Assembly (NCBI GenBank): GCA_964609495.1
Contig: CAZSTA010000136.1
Span: 1-9,674 of the forward strand
DNA length: 9,674 bases
Direction of reading: 5' to 3'
Origin: CAZSTA01 sp964609495 [NCBI: uncultured bacterium]
GTDB lineage: Bacteria; CAZSTA01
The notes beneath the pieces were generated by a model. The model had not been told where the DNA came from. It did not search any database and was given only the letters and a program-made list of their open reading frames with translations. Position 1 is the stretch's first letter. Each line of letters begins with the position of its first letter. Made by a program: the position numbers and the translations under genes. Of the stretch, positions 1 to 7,313 are shown one piece after another.

Positions 1-95
1 TGAAAGATAGTTTCAAGATCGTGATAGCCATCGCTTCTCTTCCCGATAATATGTAGCACAAGATTAACTTTAGCGTTCGCCTTTATTTCAACCAT
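1..95 (-). CDS. ispE: 4-diphosphocytidyl-2-C-methyl-D-erythritol kinase, N-terminal fragment (runs off the window)
   Basis: Only the first 31 codons are visible; the gene continues past base 1. IspE is a cytoplasmic GHMP-superfamily kinase that phosphorylates CDP-methylerythritol at the 2-hydroxyl with ATP, the step between IspD and IspF in the MEP isoprenoid pathway. The reverse strand from 95 reads [12 protein letters not shown], then [16 protein letters not shown], matching the IspE N-terminal signature (AK-hNL-h-h--GKR-DGYH-L-T-F; E. coli has [20 protein letters not shown]). The ATG at 95-93 is the only sensible start, because an in-frame TGA lies three codons upstream (104-102). It has only a weak Shine-Dalgarno and sits 17 nt after the ispF stop, so translation may depend on coupling to ispF. 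The ATP-binding glycine-rich motif and the rest of the protein are outside the window. Identity is secure; completeness is unknown. Confidence 0.9.
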   Translation of the reverse strand, partial: MVEIKANAKVNLVLHIIGKRSDGYHDLETIF

Positions 96-112
96 ATCTT
101 GTCAATTATAGA

Positions 113-589
113 CTAGAATATTCCCTCTACACTAGATATAGCATAAGCAGCTATACCCTCTTGTTTCCCTATAAATCCCAATTTCTCATTAGTGGTAGCT
201 TTTACGTTGACTTGTCCAATTTTCAGCGATAGGGCTCTCGCTATATTCTTCCTCATTTCATTCCTATAGGGGTTGATCTTTGGTTTCTCGGCAATGATAA
301 CAGAATCGATATTATCGACCTTAAAGCCATTATCATTCAATATCTCTCCTACTCTCTCTAGCAAAAGCAAGCTGGATATATCCTTATATTGAGGATCGTT
401 ATCGGGGAAATGCTCTCCGATATCGTTCTCTCCTATTGCTCCTAATAGAGCATCCATAATAGCATGTATAAGGACATCTGCATCGGAGTGCCCCGCAAGT
501 CCGAGATGAAACGGAATCTCGACTCCCCCTAGAATAAGCTTCCTACCCTCGACTAGCCTATGCACATCATATCCGATTCCGACTCTCAT
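113..589 (-). CDS. ispF: 2-C-methyl-D-erythritol 2,4-cyclodiphosphate synthase
   Basis: IspF converts CDP-methylerythritol 2-phosphate to the cyclic 2,4-diphosphate, releasing CMP; it is a cytoplasmic trimer with a divalent metal in each active site. The 158 aa are full length for the family. Visible signatures are GYDVHRL (metal ligands D8 and H10), [12 protein letters not shown] (H42 as third ligand, with the same numbering as E. coli), FPDNDP near residue 61, and [12 protein letters not shown] followed by EGIAAYA near the C-terminus (CMP and diphosphate binding). The ATG at 589 is chosen because AGGGGAG (602-596) lies 6 nt upstream, inside the 3' end of ispD. The first 23 nt overlap ispD, so the two genes are probably translationally coupled. 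ispE follows 17 nt downstream. No key residue is missing. Confidence 0.98.
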   Translation of the reverse strand: MRVGIGYDVHRLVEGRKLILGGVEIPFHLGLAGHSDADVLIHAIMDALLGAIGENDIGEHFPDNDPQYKDISSLLLLERVGEILNDNGFKVDNIDSVIIAEKPKINPYRNEMRKNIARALSLKIGQVNVKATTNEKLGFIGKQEGIAAYAISSVEGIF

Positions 590-1289
590 CAGCTTCTCCC
601 CTCAGTATAGTTTCCATTATAACAAGATCATCTGGAGTAGTTACTTTTAGGTTATCGTAAGCTCCCATCACCAGCTTAACTTGGTGTCCCAATCTCTCCA
701 CTAACATAGCATCATCAGTCCCATAGAAATTATCTTCATAAGCTTTAATGTAACTATCATATATTAATTCAAAGGAGAAAATCTGCGGAGTTTGAATAGC
801 CCATAGCTCCTTTCTATCGATAGTTCTCTGGACAAAACCCGCTTTATCTTCCCTTTTAATCGTGTCCTTCACTGGAACCGCTACTACTCCTGCTTTATAT
901 CTTATCGTCTCTGCTATAGCTCTTAGGATAACCTCCTCTTTGATTAAGGGTCTTGCCCCATCGTGTATAGCTACTAAATCGAAGCCATCCTCCTTTATCT
1001 CCTGCAAACCATTGAATACCGAATCCTGTCTCTCCCTACCCCCGGGAATTATCCTTTTGATCTTCCTTATTCCAAACCTGTCTATGATCTCGCTTCGGCA
1101 ATAATCCTCCTCTCCCCCACGCACTATCAATACTATCTCCTCTATCTCGGAACAGGATTCAAAGTGGCGTAAAGTGTAATAGAGCAGAGGTTTACCATTT
1201 ACAATGTAGAACACCTTATTGAGCTGTCTATTACCTGATCCCATCCTCCTGCCAACTCCCGCGGCTGGGATCAAAGCCACAATCCTCAA
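567..1289 (-). CDS. ispD: 2-C-methyl-D-erythritol 4-phosphate cytidylyltransferase
   Basis: IspD transfers CMP from CTP to methylerythritol 4-phosphate, giving CDP-methylerythritol, the third MEP-pathway step, in the cytoplasm. The 240 aa are normal length. Motifs in order are [11 protein letters not shown] near the N-terminus (nucleotide-binding loop), [15 protein letters not shown] around residue 80, HDGARPLI around 110, KDTIKR around 145, QTPQIF around 167 and GTDDAM around 190. The usual PKQ after the first loop is degenerate here (NRQLNKVF), with a lysine still nearby. The start is a TTG at 1289. AGGTGA (1301-1296) is 6 nt upstream and shares the lptD-like gene's TGA stop, so the two genes look coupled across a 6-nt gap. 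A GTG three codons in (1280) is a weaker alternative. The 3' end overlaps ispF by 23 nt. Confidence 0.97.
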   Translation of the reverse strand: MRIVALIPAAGVGRRMGSGNRQLNKVFYIVNGKPLLYYTLRHFESCSEIEEIVLIVRGGEEDYCRSEIIDRFGIRKIKRIIPGGRERQDSVFNGLQEIKEDGFDLVAIHDGARPLIKEEVILRAIAETIRYKAGVVAVPVKDTIKREDKAGFVQRTIDRKELWAIQTPQIFSFELIYDSYIKAYEDNFYGTDDAMLVERLGHQVKLVMGAYDNLKVTTPDDLVIMETILRGEADESRNRI

Positions 1290-1295
1290 TTATCT

Positions 1296-1301
1296 TCACC
1301 T
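1296..1301 (-). promoter_or_regulatory. Ribosome binding site for ispD, overlapping the upstream stop codon
   Basis: AGGTGA on the minus strand lies 6 nt before the TTG start of ispD and is complementary to the 16S 3' end (AGGAGGTGA). Its last three bases are the TGA stop of the lptD-like gene, so a terminating ribosome sits on the ispD initiation region. This supports the rare TTG start at 1289. Confidence 0.65.
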
Positions 1302-3113
1302 CTCGAAAACCGTTTCTAATTTTGTAACATTATTAATTCCATTCCAGGAAAATCTTAATTTCTGCTGACCTATATCCCTCTCCAGAGCCAGATCTAAGGA
1401 TCTGAATTCTGTTTTTCCAAAGTCATATTTACAATCGAGGTCTATCCACCATCCCTGGGAAAATTCCCATTTAAGCTTGGTAAGATTAAATCTCATAGAA
1501 TCTGTGATAAGATCATACTGGAGAGCGTTTCCTATCTCCAAATTGGGTAGTAACTTATAATCGAAGACACAAGCTATAATCCCCAGAGGTATAAATTTGT
1601 CGGATAGAATGGAACTTTTGAACTCCTTTTCGTTATTGGCTAGTCTATATCTTATAATACCTCTCCTCAACATCCCTCCTGTCAGATCGTAATCGAGGGA
1701 GAGGCTTGTTTCCCACCTCTTGCTATCACTACCAACTGGGAGTGAGCTGTGCTTTATCTTTCCCTCTATAATATGTTGCCAGCTATCTGGGGAAGAGAAT
1801 ATAGATCTAGAGCGGAGTATATTACTATAACCTAATTCACAGCTCCACTTAGGACTTGCTTCGTAAATTAGCTTGAGAGAACCCCCTAATTCATCCTGTT
1901 GAGGAAGATAACTATACCACTCTCTAGTAAGCTCTAAACTGGGAGTAAGGCTTAACTTATCGGTTAAGGGGATGGAATCCCTATCCAATTTGACGCTCAT
2001 ATCCTCTTCCCAAAAGGAAAGAGGATCGAGTTTCCCCTTCTCTAGGGATAGGGATGAGGATATACTATAGCTCCACTTAGTTTCGCCGATCCTCATTCTA
2101 TCTAAGTCAAGTTTCAACTTTGTCTTCCAATCCCCTCGCCTTTCATAATCATAGCTTTCTCCTCTGCTTATCGTTAAGGATGATTTTAGAGGAGGAGAGT
2201 TAAGAGAAAGCTCATATTTACCTTGCCAGGGATCTTCTCTCTGAGGCCAGTAGATGAAAGTTAGCTCAGATCCAAAATTTATGCTTAACCTCTGTTTATA
2301 GATTATATGATATTTAATCTCATCATTTGAGGGAAATCTGAGGAGCAAGTAGATTAATGAACCCCTTCCAAGAGAGTAATTAGCCCTTACTATAGTTGAG
2401 AGTTTATCTTTAGAATTGTAACTTGAAAGGATGCGACCAGAAAGGGCTTTACTGAGAACGTAACTATATTCAGCTTCTATCAACAGGCCCTTAGCGGAAT
2501 TATATGATAGTTGTTTTAGGGAGAAGGTATTAGGAAGCTTGATATCTCCTATCTTCCAGGGTAAGTAAGGCAAGGTCAAGAAGGGATTTCTTCTGTTCCA
2601 TAGAGTTACCTTCCAAGCCCTGATCTCCACCTTTGGATAGATCTTCATCCTTTTAGCTGTTATATAGAGAAAGGATTTAGTGGCTGAGGGAATATCAAAT
2701 TCAGGTATGGTGGAATCTATCCTTCCCTCACCTTTATCGAGTCTTAGAAATCCTCCTTTCTCCTCGGCAAAAGGTATCTCTTGAATATTCTCCCCAATTA
2801 TGAATATGCTACCCTTATTCTCCTCAAAATCGTAGTTCAGAGCATCGCCTTTTAAGGTTTCATCTTCACCTTTAAGCTGGACATCCCCCTGGGCAGTTAT
2901 CCTTCCTTTACCGAGATCTATCTGTAGTTGAGAAGCGACAAAAGTAATATCTTTGTATTTTAGATTGATATTCTCCTCCGCTAATATAATATTGTAATCT
3001 GGGCTATATAGCAGGAAGTCGCTCTCTAAAGTTAGGGGAGCTATATCGCTAGCCCAAATAGGACTGGGTAAGAGGAGAATCGCCAATGCTACTACTAAGT
3101 AGAGGAAATGCAT
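1296..3113 (-). CDS. LptD/OstA-like outer-membrane LPS-assembly protein
   Basis: The 605-aa protein starts with a signal peptide (hydrophobic residues 3-15, probable cleavage after PIWA, residue 21). Residues about 25-120 resemble the OstA/LptA jellyroll, with repeated short beta strands such as LQIDLGKGRITAQGDVQL and a second copy-like ETLKGDALNYDF. The remainder is rich in alternating polar/aromatic strands (for example YSLGRGSLIYLLLRF, KWSCELGYSNIL), as expected of an outer-membrane beta barrel. In the family LptD inserts LPS into the outer leaflet together with lipoprotein LptE and the periplasmic Lpt bridge. It is shorter than E. coli LptD (784 aa) and has only three cysteines beyond the signal peptide, none in the N-terminal domain, so the disulfide pattern of E. 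coli LptD cannot form. It heads an operon with ispD. The Shine-Dalgarno is weak (TTGGAA). I assign it to the LptD superfamily rather than naming it firmly lptD. Confidence 0.8.
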   Translation of the reverse strand: MHFLYLVVALAILLLPSPIWASDIAPLTLESDFLLYSPDYNIILAEENINLKYKDITFVASQLQIDLGKGRITAQGDVQLKGEDETLKGDALNYDFEENKGSIFIIGENIQEIPFAEEKGGFLRLDKGEGRIDSTIPEFDIPSATKSFLYITAKRMKIYPKVEIRAWKVTLWNRRNPFLTLPYLPWKIGDIKLPNTFSLKQLSYNSAKGLLIEAEYSYVLSKALSGRILSSYNSKDKLSTIVRANYSLGRGSLIYLLLRFPSNDEIKYHIIYKQRLSINFGSELTFIYWPQREDPWQGKYELSLNSPPLKSSLTISRGESYDYERRGDWKTKLKLDLDRMRIGETKWSYSISSSLSLEKGKLDPLSFWEEDMSVKLDRDSIPLTDKLSLTPSLELTREWYSYLPQQDELGGSLKLIYEASPKWSCELGYSNILRSRSIFSSPDSWQHIIEGKIKHSSLPVGSDSKRWETSLSLDYDLTGGMLRRGIIRYRLANNEKEFKSSILSDKFIPLGIIACVFDYKLLPNLEIGNALQYDLITDSMRFNLTKLKWEFSQGWWIDLDCKYDFGKTEFRSLDLALERDIGQQKLRFSWNGINNVTKLETVFER

Positions 3114-3164
3114 TATTGTTATTCCAATTGTTGCTCGGGGAGAGAGGCTAAAATATCCTTATTA

Positions 3165-3193
3165 ATTATAGCATTTTTCAGGGTGGAGGGCAA
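3165..3193 (-). promoter_or_regulatory. Sigma70-type promoter with extended -10 for the lptD-like/isp operon
   Basis: Read on the minus strand, TTGCCC (3193-3188) is followed by a 17-nt spacer and a perfect TATAAT (3170-3165). TG sits one base before the -10, giving the extended -10 TGCTATAAT. Predicted transcription starts near 3158, leaving a leader of about 45 nt before the ATG at 3113. The -35 matches consensus at 4 of 6 positions, and the extended -10 would compensate. Confidence 0.7.
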
Positions 3194-3265
3194 GAGAATA
3201 TCGAAATTAAGCAATGTTTTCACTATTATCACAAAATTTTACTTGCCCAGAGCCATGAATTTTCC

Positions 3266-3294
3266 TTGACAAATAATGAGTAATATAATAGAAT
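3266..3294 (+). promoter_or_regulatory. Near-consensus sigma70-type promoter for the kinase genes
   Basis: TTGACA (3266-3271) is a perfect -35, followed by exactly 17 nt and TAGAAT (3289-3294), a 5-of-6 -10. The predicted start is near 3301, giving a leader of about 34 nt before the TTG start at 3335. An overlapping TATAAT at 3284-3289 has only a 12-nt spacer and is unlikely to be the -10. With the opposing promoter at 3165-3193 this makes a divergent control region, with about 72 nt (3194-3265) between the two -35 elements. Confidence 0.75.
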
Positions 3295-3320
3295 TAAACC
3301 AGATTTACAAGCTGATGAAT

Positions 3321-3327
3321 GAAGGGA
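3321..3327 (+). promoter_or_regulatory. Ribosome binding site deciding a TTG start
   Basis: GAAGGGA lies 7 nt upstream of the TTG at 3335. An in-frame TGA at 3320-3322 overlaps it, so no earlier start is possible, and the nearby ATGs (3315, 3319, 3327) are all out of frame with the kinase. Confidence 0.7.
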
Positions 3328-3334
3328 TGTTCTA

Positions 3335-3976
3335 TTGCCTGGGAGAAATCTTTACCTGGCTATCGAAGGACCTATTGGAGTGGGAAAGACGACTCTGGCT
3401 CGTCTTATTCAGAGTAGATTCTCGGCCGAGTTATTGTTAGAGATAGTAGAGGAGAATCCCTTTTTAAGCAACTTTTATGTAGATAGAGAGAAGTTCGCCT
3501 TCCAAACGCAGATATTCTTCCTCCTCTCCCGCTATAAACAGCAGGAGAGGATAATCCAGCCGAATCTATTCAAATCCACCCTCATAAGCGATTATATCTT
3601 CGCTAAGGATTTCATCTTCGCCCATTTAAATCTAAGGGGTGCTGAATTGGATATGTATGATCGGCTCTATAATATAATGAAGAGGGATATACCTCCTCCC
3701 GATTTACTTATACTCCTCAGAGCCAGCACCGATATTTTGATGAAGCGGATAGCCATGCGAGACAGGCCATTTGAACGTGATATATCTTATCAATATTTAG
3801 ACGATTTAAATCGGGATTATCTTGATTTCTTTGCGCACTACTCGGATTACCCGATGCTCATCGTTGATACGAATGATATAGATTTCGTTCGAGATCGGGG
3901 AGCCCTGGAGGATATTATCCACTCCATTGAGAATGCTCTGGATACAACTTATGGGGTTAAGAGGGGAGGATATTGA
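3335..3976 (+). CDS. Deoxynucleoside kinase, deoxyguanosine kinase-like
   Basis: A 213-aa cytoplasmic salvage kinase of the dNK family that would phosphorylate a deoxynucleoside to its 5'-monophosphate using ATP. Visible are the P-loop GPIGVGKTT (residues 12-20), EIVEENPFLSNFY with the likely catalytic base E36, FAFQTQIFFL around 54-63 (the family F-Q-Q substrate-pocket helix), SDYIFAKDFIFA (85-96) and the LID segment R138..R142, R144, E147. At the DRS motif used by dCK/dAK enzymes the arginine is replaced (D86-Y87-I88). The Bacillus deoxyguanosine kinase also has DY at this place, which supports a dGK-type call. It starts with TTG behind a good ribosome binding site and near-consensus promoter. 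The next kinase gene begins 2 nt after its stop. Substrate preference is inferred from motif similarity only. Confidence 0.9.
   Translation: MPGRNLYLAIEGPIGVGKTTLARLIQSRFSAELLLEIVEENPFLSNFYVDREKFAFQTQIFFLLSRYKQQERIIQPNLFKSTLISDYIFAKDFIFAHLNLRGAELDMYDRLYNIMKRDIPPPDLLILLRASTDILMKRIAMRDRPFERDISYQYLDDLNRDYLDFFAHYSDYPMLIVDTNDIDFVRDRGALEDIIHSIENALDTTYGVKRGGY
3963..3970 (+). promoter_or_regulatory. Ribosome binding site for the second kinase
   Basis: GGGGAGGA lies 8 nt before the ATG at 3979 but only 2 nt before the in-frame TTG at 3973. This favours the ATG and removes the apparent overlap with the preceding gene. Confidence 0.75.
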
Positions 3977-3978
3977 GG

Positions 3979-4602
3979 ATGGCTAAAAAGTTCATCGCGG
4001 TGGCTGGTAATATAGGAGTTGGGAAATCTAGCTTGACCTGTCTCCTCTCTCAAAGGTTGGGCTGGGAGGCTTTCTATGAGGTGGTCAATGATAATCCTTA
4101 TTTAGAGGACTTTTACGCCGATATGAATAAATGGAGCTTCCATCTCCAGATATACTTCCTCTCCCGAAGATTCCACCATCACCGTCAGATAGTAGCCCAT
4201 CCTAACTCTGTAGTTCAGGATAGAAGTATCTACGAGGATGTAGAGATATTCGCCAAAAATCTTTATCTTCAAGGATCGATGGATGAGAGAGATTATCGAA
4301 ACTATCGCGATCTATTCGAGACGATGGCTCAGTTCCTTCAGCCACCAGATCTTATAGTATATCTCAGAGCATCTGTTCCTACTCTGAAAAGTCGAATCAA
4401 ACATAGAGGGAGGGATTTCGAGCAAAATATCCCCGATGAGTATCTAGCCCACTTGAACAAATTATATGAGGAGTGGACGAGCCACTTCGAATCCTGCCCA
4501 ATTCTAACGATTCCAACGGATGATCTGGATTTTGTGGTATGTAATGATCATCTGGAGTTAATCGCCGATGAGATCCTCGATAAGTTAGGAGTAAAGCTGT
4601 GA
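3979..4602 (+). CDS. Deoxynucleoside kinase, deoxycytidine/deoxyadenosine kinase-like
   Basis: A 207-aa paralogue of the preceding kinase, also cytoplasmic dNK family. It shows the P-loop GNIGVGKSS (residues 10-18), E34 in YEVVNDNPYLEDFY as likely base, WSFHLQIYFL (52-61), the intact QDRSIYED motif (80-87, with D81-R82-S83) and the LID segment R139, R143, R145, E148. WSFHLQIYFL and QDRSIYED match the Bacillus dCK/dAK enzyme closely, so its substrates are probably deoxyadenosine and/or deoxycytidine. The ATG at 3979 is chosen over a TTG at 3973 because of Shine-Dalgarno spacing. It follows the first kinase by 2 nt, so the pair is surely co-transcribed. Lactobacillus has a comparable tandem dAK/dGK pair that forms a heterodimer; a heterodimer here is inference. 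Glu codons are 13 GAG to 1 GAA, the house style of most of this window. Confidence 0.92.
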   Translation: MAKKFIAVAGNIGVGKSSLTCLLSQRLGWEAFYEVVNDNPYLEDFYADMNKWSFHLQIYFLSRRFHHHRQIVAHPNSVVQDRSIYEDVEIFAKNLYLQGSMDERDYRNYRDLFETMAQFLQPPDLIVYLRASVPTLKSRIKHRGRDFEQNIPDEYLAHLNKLYEEWTSHFESCPILTIPTDDLDFVVCNDHLELIADEILDKLGVKL

Positions 4603-4634
4603 GATATCTATCCGAGAATAAAAAATCTGATAAG

Positions 4635-4641
4635 AAGGAGG
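4635..4641 (+). promoter_or_regulatory. Strong ribosome binding site for the GH2 gene
   Basis: AAGGAGG is a full-length Shine-Dalgarno, 6 nt before a GTG (4648) and 9 nt before the adjacent ATG (4651). Either could be used, and the products differ by one residue. An out-of-frame ATG-TGA (4646-4651) overlaps both starts. Confidence 0.7.
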
Positions 4642-4647
4642 ATAAAT

Positions 4648-7236
4648 GTGATGTTCAAACGTATTAGTCTAAATGGCGATGATTGGCAATTTCATAGTTA
4701 TATGCCGAATCAATGGCGCTTTCGCCGGGAGCCAGCTCCCTTCGCTCCGAACTATGAGGTAACTTATTGGCTCAAGGGAGAGGTGCCGGGAACCGTGCAA
4801 TCGGACCTCTTAGCTAATGTCAGGATTCCAGATCCCTATTTCGAGATGAATAGTCTCTTGTGTGAGTGGGTTTATAACCGCGACTGGATATATCGTAAGA
4901 AATTCACCGTCCCCGAGGAGCTAAAAGGGTCGAGGGCTCGTTTATGCTTCAAGGGGATAGATTATTCCGCTTACCTATATCTTAATGGGATGTTACTAGG
5001 GTATCACGATAAAGGTATGTTTATCCCCGTGGTCTTCGAGGTTACGGATAAGCTCAAATATGGAGAGGAGAATACCTTAGTGGCGATCCTGGAGAAGGCT
5101 CCAGATGAATACGCCCAGATAGGTTACACCTCGAAGGTTAAAACACGCAAGAGCAGGGTCACTTATCAGTGGGATTTCGCTACTAGATTAGTGCCTCTTG
5201 GTCTTTGGGAGGGAGTCGAGCTTCTATTTGACGATGGCTGTTACATAGATAATATCTGGGTGCGCTCGGAACTCTCCCCTGATTTCAAAAAAGCTGAGAT
5301 CTTGGTGGAGACCGAGATAGAGGCTGAATCGGGTAAGCAGGTGGATATAACCGCTGATATCTACTACGGAGAGGAGAAGGTAACTTCAGCTACCTCTAAG
5401 CACTATTTAGCTCAGGGTATGAACACTGTTCATCAAACTATCTCCCTCGATGATCCCAAGCTCTGGTGGCCTAATGGATATGGTCTGCAGAATCTATATC
5501 GGGCTGTCGTCTCGCTCGGCTCGGAAGGAGAGCCACTGGATACTCGAGAGGTCAACTTTGGGATCCGCAAACTTGAGGCTCTTCCTAACGATAATGCTCC
5601 CGAAGATGCTTTCCCTTATGTTATATCGATCAATGGGCGAAAGATATTCGTTAAGGGCTGGAATTGGGTCCCCGTCGATCATATGTATGGCAAGGAGAGA
5701 CCAGAGAAGTATGAACGACTGTTGCGGTTAGCAAAGGAAGCGAATGTGAACCTGCTTCGCATCTGGGGCGGAGGATTGATCGAGAAGGAGATATTCTACG
5801 ATCTCTGCGATAAATATGGGATTATGATCTGGCAGGAGTTCATCCAATCGAGTTCGGGATTGGATAACTATCCTCCTGAAGATCCTCAGTATTTGCGATT
5901 GCTGAAGGAGGAAGCCGAATCGGTTATAAGGCGCAAACGAAACCATCCCGCCTTAGTGATCTGGTGTGGGGGGAATGAATTGACGGAGCTAGGAGAATCT
6001 AGGAGACCTATCGATGGGGATGAGCCGGCGATCATAATCCTACATAATGCGGTGAAGAAGTTCGATCCGGAGAGGATATTTCTTCTCACCTCACCCACTG
6101 GTCCCTATTTCTTCATCGCCCCTTGGGAGGAGAAGAACAAGCTTCATGATGTTCATGGAAATTGGGTATATATGGGTCCGAGGAAACATTACGAGTTCTA
6201 TAACTCCAGTGATGCGCTCTTCCACAGCGAATTTGGCTCTGAGGGGGCTTCCTCATTAAGGACCCTGAAGAAGTTCCTATCGGAAGATAATCTCTGGCCG
6301 CCCGATAGGAGAAATGAGGTCTGGGAACATCACGGAGATTGGTGGATGGGAAATAAAGAGACGCTCGATGCGATCTTCGGAGAGCTGGAGGATATCGATA
6401 ATTTCATCTGGGCAAGTCAGTTTATCCAAGCGGAAGGGGTAAGATATATAATCGAGCAGAACAGGAGGAGAAAATATAGATGCAGTGGCACTATCCCTTG
6501 GCAGATGAACGAGCCTTGGCCCAACGCCATCTGCACGAACAGCGTTGATTTCTATACCGAGCCTAAGATGGCTTACTATTATGTAGCTGAATCTTATGAA
6601 CCAGTCCATATAAGTCTCAAATACGATGGCTTAGAGTGGAAGAGTGGGGAGGATTTCAAAGCTGAGATTTACCTATCCAACTCCGGGGAAGCCCTTACTG
6701 GAGCTGTGAATTATATCATCTCCGACTTGAAGGGCAAGGTTTATGAGAGCGATAGAATTCAAGTCGATATCGGGAGCAACTGCTCTATGAAGGTGAAGGA
6801 TATCGTGTGGTCTATTCCCTCGGATTTCGAGAATATCTTCGTCATCAGCTTCGCTTTTGTGGGAGAGGGTAAAGGAGTGCTTTCTCGCAATGATTATTTC
6901 TTCTCTACCGCTCAACCGATATTCAAGGGATTCTTAGAATTGCCAAGAGTGGAATTGAATATCTGGGAAATTAAAGAGCTAGAGGCAGATAGAGAGGGAG
7001 AGAGGAGTTATGATATAACGGTGGAGAATAAGGGCGAGGTATATGCCTGTTTCGTCCGCTGTCAAGTAGAGAATGAGGATGACTATTATCTCTATGCTAA
7101 TGATAATTTCAAGCTTATTCCTCCTAAATCGAAGGCGATCTACTCCCTGACCCTATCTCCTCGAAAGGAGGGAGTTGGGAAAGCCGAGATCAGTTTTGAG
7201 GGATGGAATGCCGATAAAGTGGTTAAGGAGTTGTAG
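4648..7236 (+). CDS. Glycoside hydrolase family 2, beta-mannosidase-like
   Basis: An 862-aa retaining glycosidase of normal length for GH2 beta-mannosidases, which release terminal beta-mannose from oligosaccharides. Domain order: N-terminal jellyroll (about 1-190; GIDYSAYLYLNG, then QIGYTSKVKTRKSR and WDFATRLVPLGLW, a stretch typical of beta-mannosidases), an Ig-like domain ending at WWPNGYGLQNLY, a TIM barrel from about residue 320, and C-terminal Ig-like domains after PWPNAICTN. WGGG (373-376) leads into IFYDLCDKYGIMIWQEF. The acid/base is E444 in WCGGNELTE and the nucleophile is E528 in HSEFGSEG. There is no signal peptide, so it should act on imported oligosaccharides in the cytoplasm. 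The start is GTG 4648 or ATG 4651. Two tandem stops (TAG TAA) end it. It lies 45 nt after the kinases and 77 nt before a PLP-enzyme gene; no sugar transporter or regulator is in view. Other GH2 beta-linked substrates are possible. Confidence 0.92.
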   Translation: MMFKRISLNGDDWQFHSYMPNQWRFRREPAPFAPNYEVTYWLKGEVPGTVQSDLLANVRIPDPYFEMNSLLCEWVYNRDWIYRKKFTVPEELKGSRARLCFKGIDYSAYLYLNGMLLGYHDKGMFIPVVFEVTDKLKYGEENTLVAILEKAPDEYAQIGYTSKVKTRKSRVTYQWDFATRLVPLGLWEGVELLFDDGCYIDNIWVRSELSPDFKKAEILVETEIEAESGKQVDITADIYYGEEKVTSATSKHYLAQGMNTVHQTISLDDPKLWWPNGYGLQNLYRAVVSLGSEGEPLDTREVNFGIRKLEALPNDNAPEDAFPYVISINGRKIFVKGWNWVPVDHMYGKERPEKYERLLRLAKEANVNLLRIWGGGLIEKEIFYDLCDKYGIMIWQEFIQSSSGLDNYPPEDPQYLRLLKEEAESVIRRKRNHPALVIWCGGNELTELGESRRPIDGDEPAIIILHNAVKKFDPERIFLLTSPTGPYFFIAPWEEKNKLHDVHGNWVYMGPRKHYEFYNSSDALFHSEFGSEGASSLRTLKKFLSEDNLWPPDRRNEVWEHHGDWWMGNKETLDAIFGELEDIDNFIWASQFIQAEGVRYIIEQNRRRKYRCSGTIPWQMNEPWPNAICTNSVDFYTEPKMAYYYVAESYEPVHISLKYDGLEWKSGEDFKAEIYLSNSGEALTGAVNYIISDLKGKVYESDRIQVDIGSNCSMKVKDIVWSIPSDFENIFVISFAFVGEGKGVLSRNDYFFSTAQPIFKGFLELPRVELNIWEIKELEADREGERSYDITVENKGEVYACFVRCQVENEDDYYLYANDNFKLIPPKSKAIYSLTLSPRKEGVGKAEISFEGWNADKVVKEL

Positions 7237-7267
7237 TAAGCTCGCGGTCAGTAGATTCTCAGGATAG

Positions 7268-7299
7268 AGCATATCTTGGTAGATTTCGCTAGATATGTT
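7268..7299. repeat. Small inverted repeat upstream of the PLP-enzyme gene
   Basis: CATATCT (7270-7276) and AGATATG (7291-7297) are perfect complements separated by 14 nt. A further G-T wobble and an A-T pair extend the stem to 9 bp. It ends 2 nt before the Shine-Dalgarno GGGGAG, so it could be an operator or affect translation. It is AT-rich and may be chance. Confidence 0.3.
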
Positions 7300-7301
7300 A
7301 T

Positions 7302-7307
7302 GGGGAG
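7302..7307 (+). promoter_or_regulatory. Ribosome binding site for the PLP-enzyme gene
   Basis: GGGGAG directly abuts an ATG at 7308 (no spacing) but is 6 nt before the in-frame ATG at 7314. Initiation at 7314 is therefore more likely. Confidence 0.7.
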
Positions 7308-7313
7308 ATGAAA

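Noticed and set aside
862-1104. Plus-strand open frame of 80 codons opposite ispD
   Set aside because: It is antisense to a well-supported gene with intact motifs, has no ribosome site of note and no recognisable protein.
3284-3289. Perfect TATAAT as the -10 of the plus-strand promoter
   Set aside because: The spacer to TTGACA would be 12 nt; TAGAAT at 3289-3294 gives the optimal 17 nt.
3973-3981. TTG at 3973 as the start of the second kinase, overlapping the first by 4 nt
   Set aside because: The Shine-Dalgarno would be only 2 nt away; the ATG at 3979 has 8-nt spacing and begins right at the conserved region.
5450-6915. Several open frames in other frames inside the GH2 gene
   Set aside because: The GH2 frame is continuous with catalytic motifs throughout; the others are shadows produced by its codon bias.
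7276-7304. Possible promoter (TTGGTA as -35) in front of the PLP-enzyme gene
   Set aside because: No acceptable -10 lies 16-18 nt downstream (TATGGG is poor).
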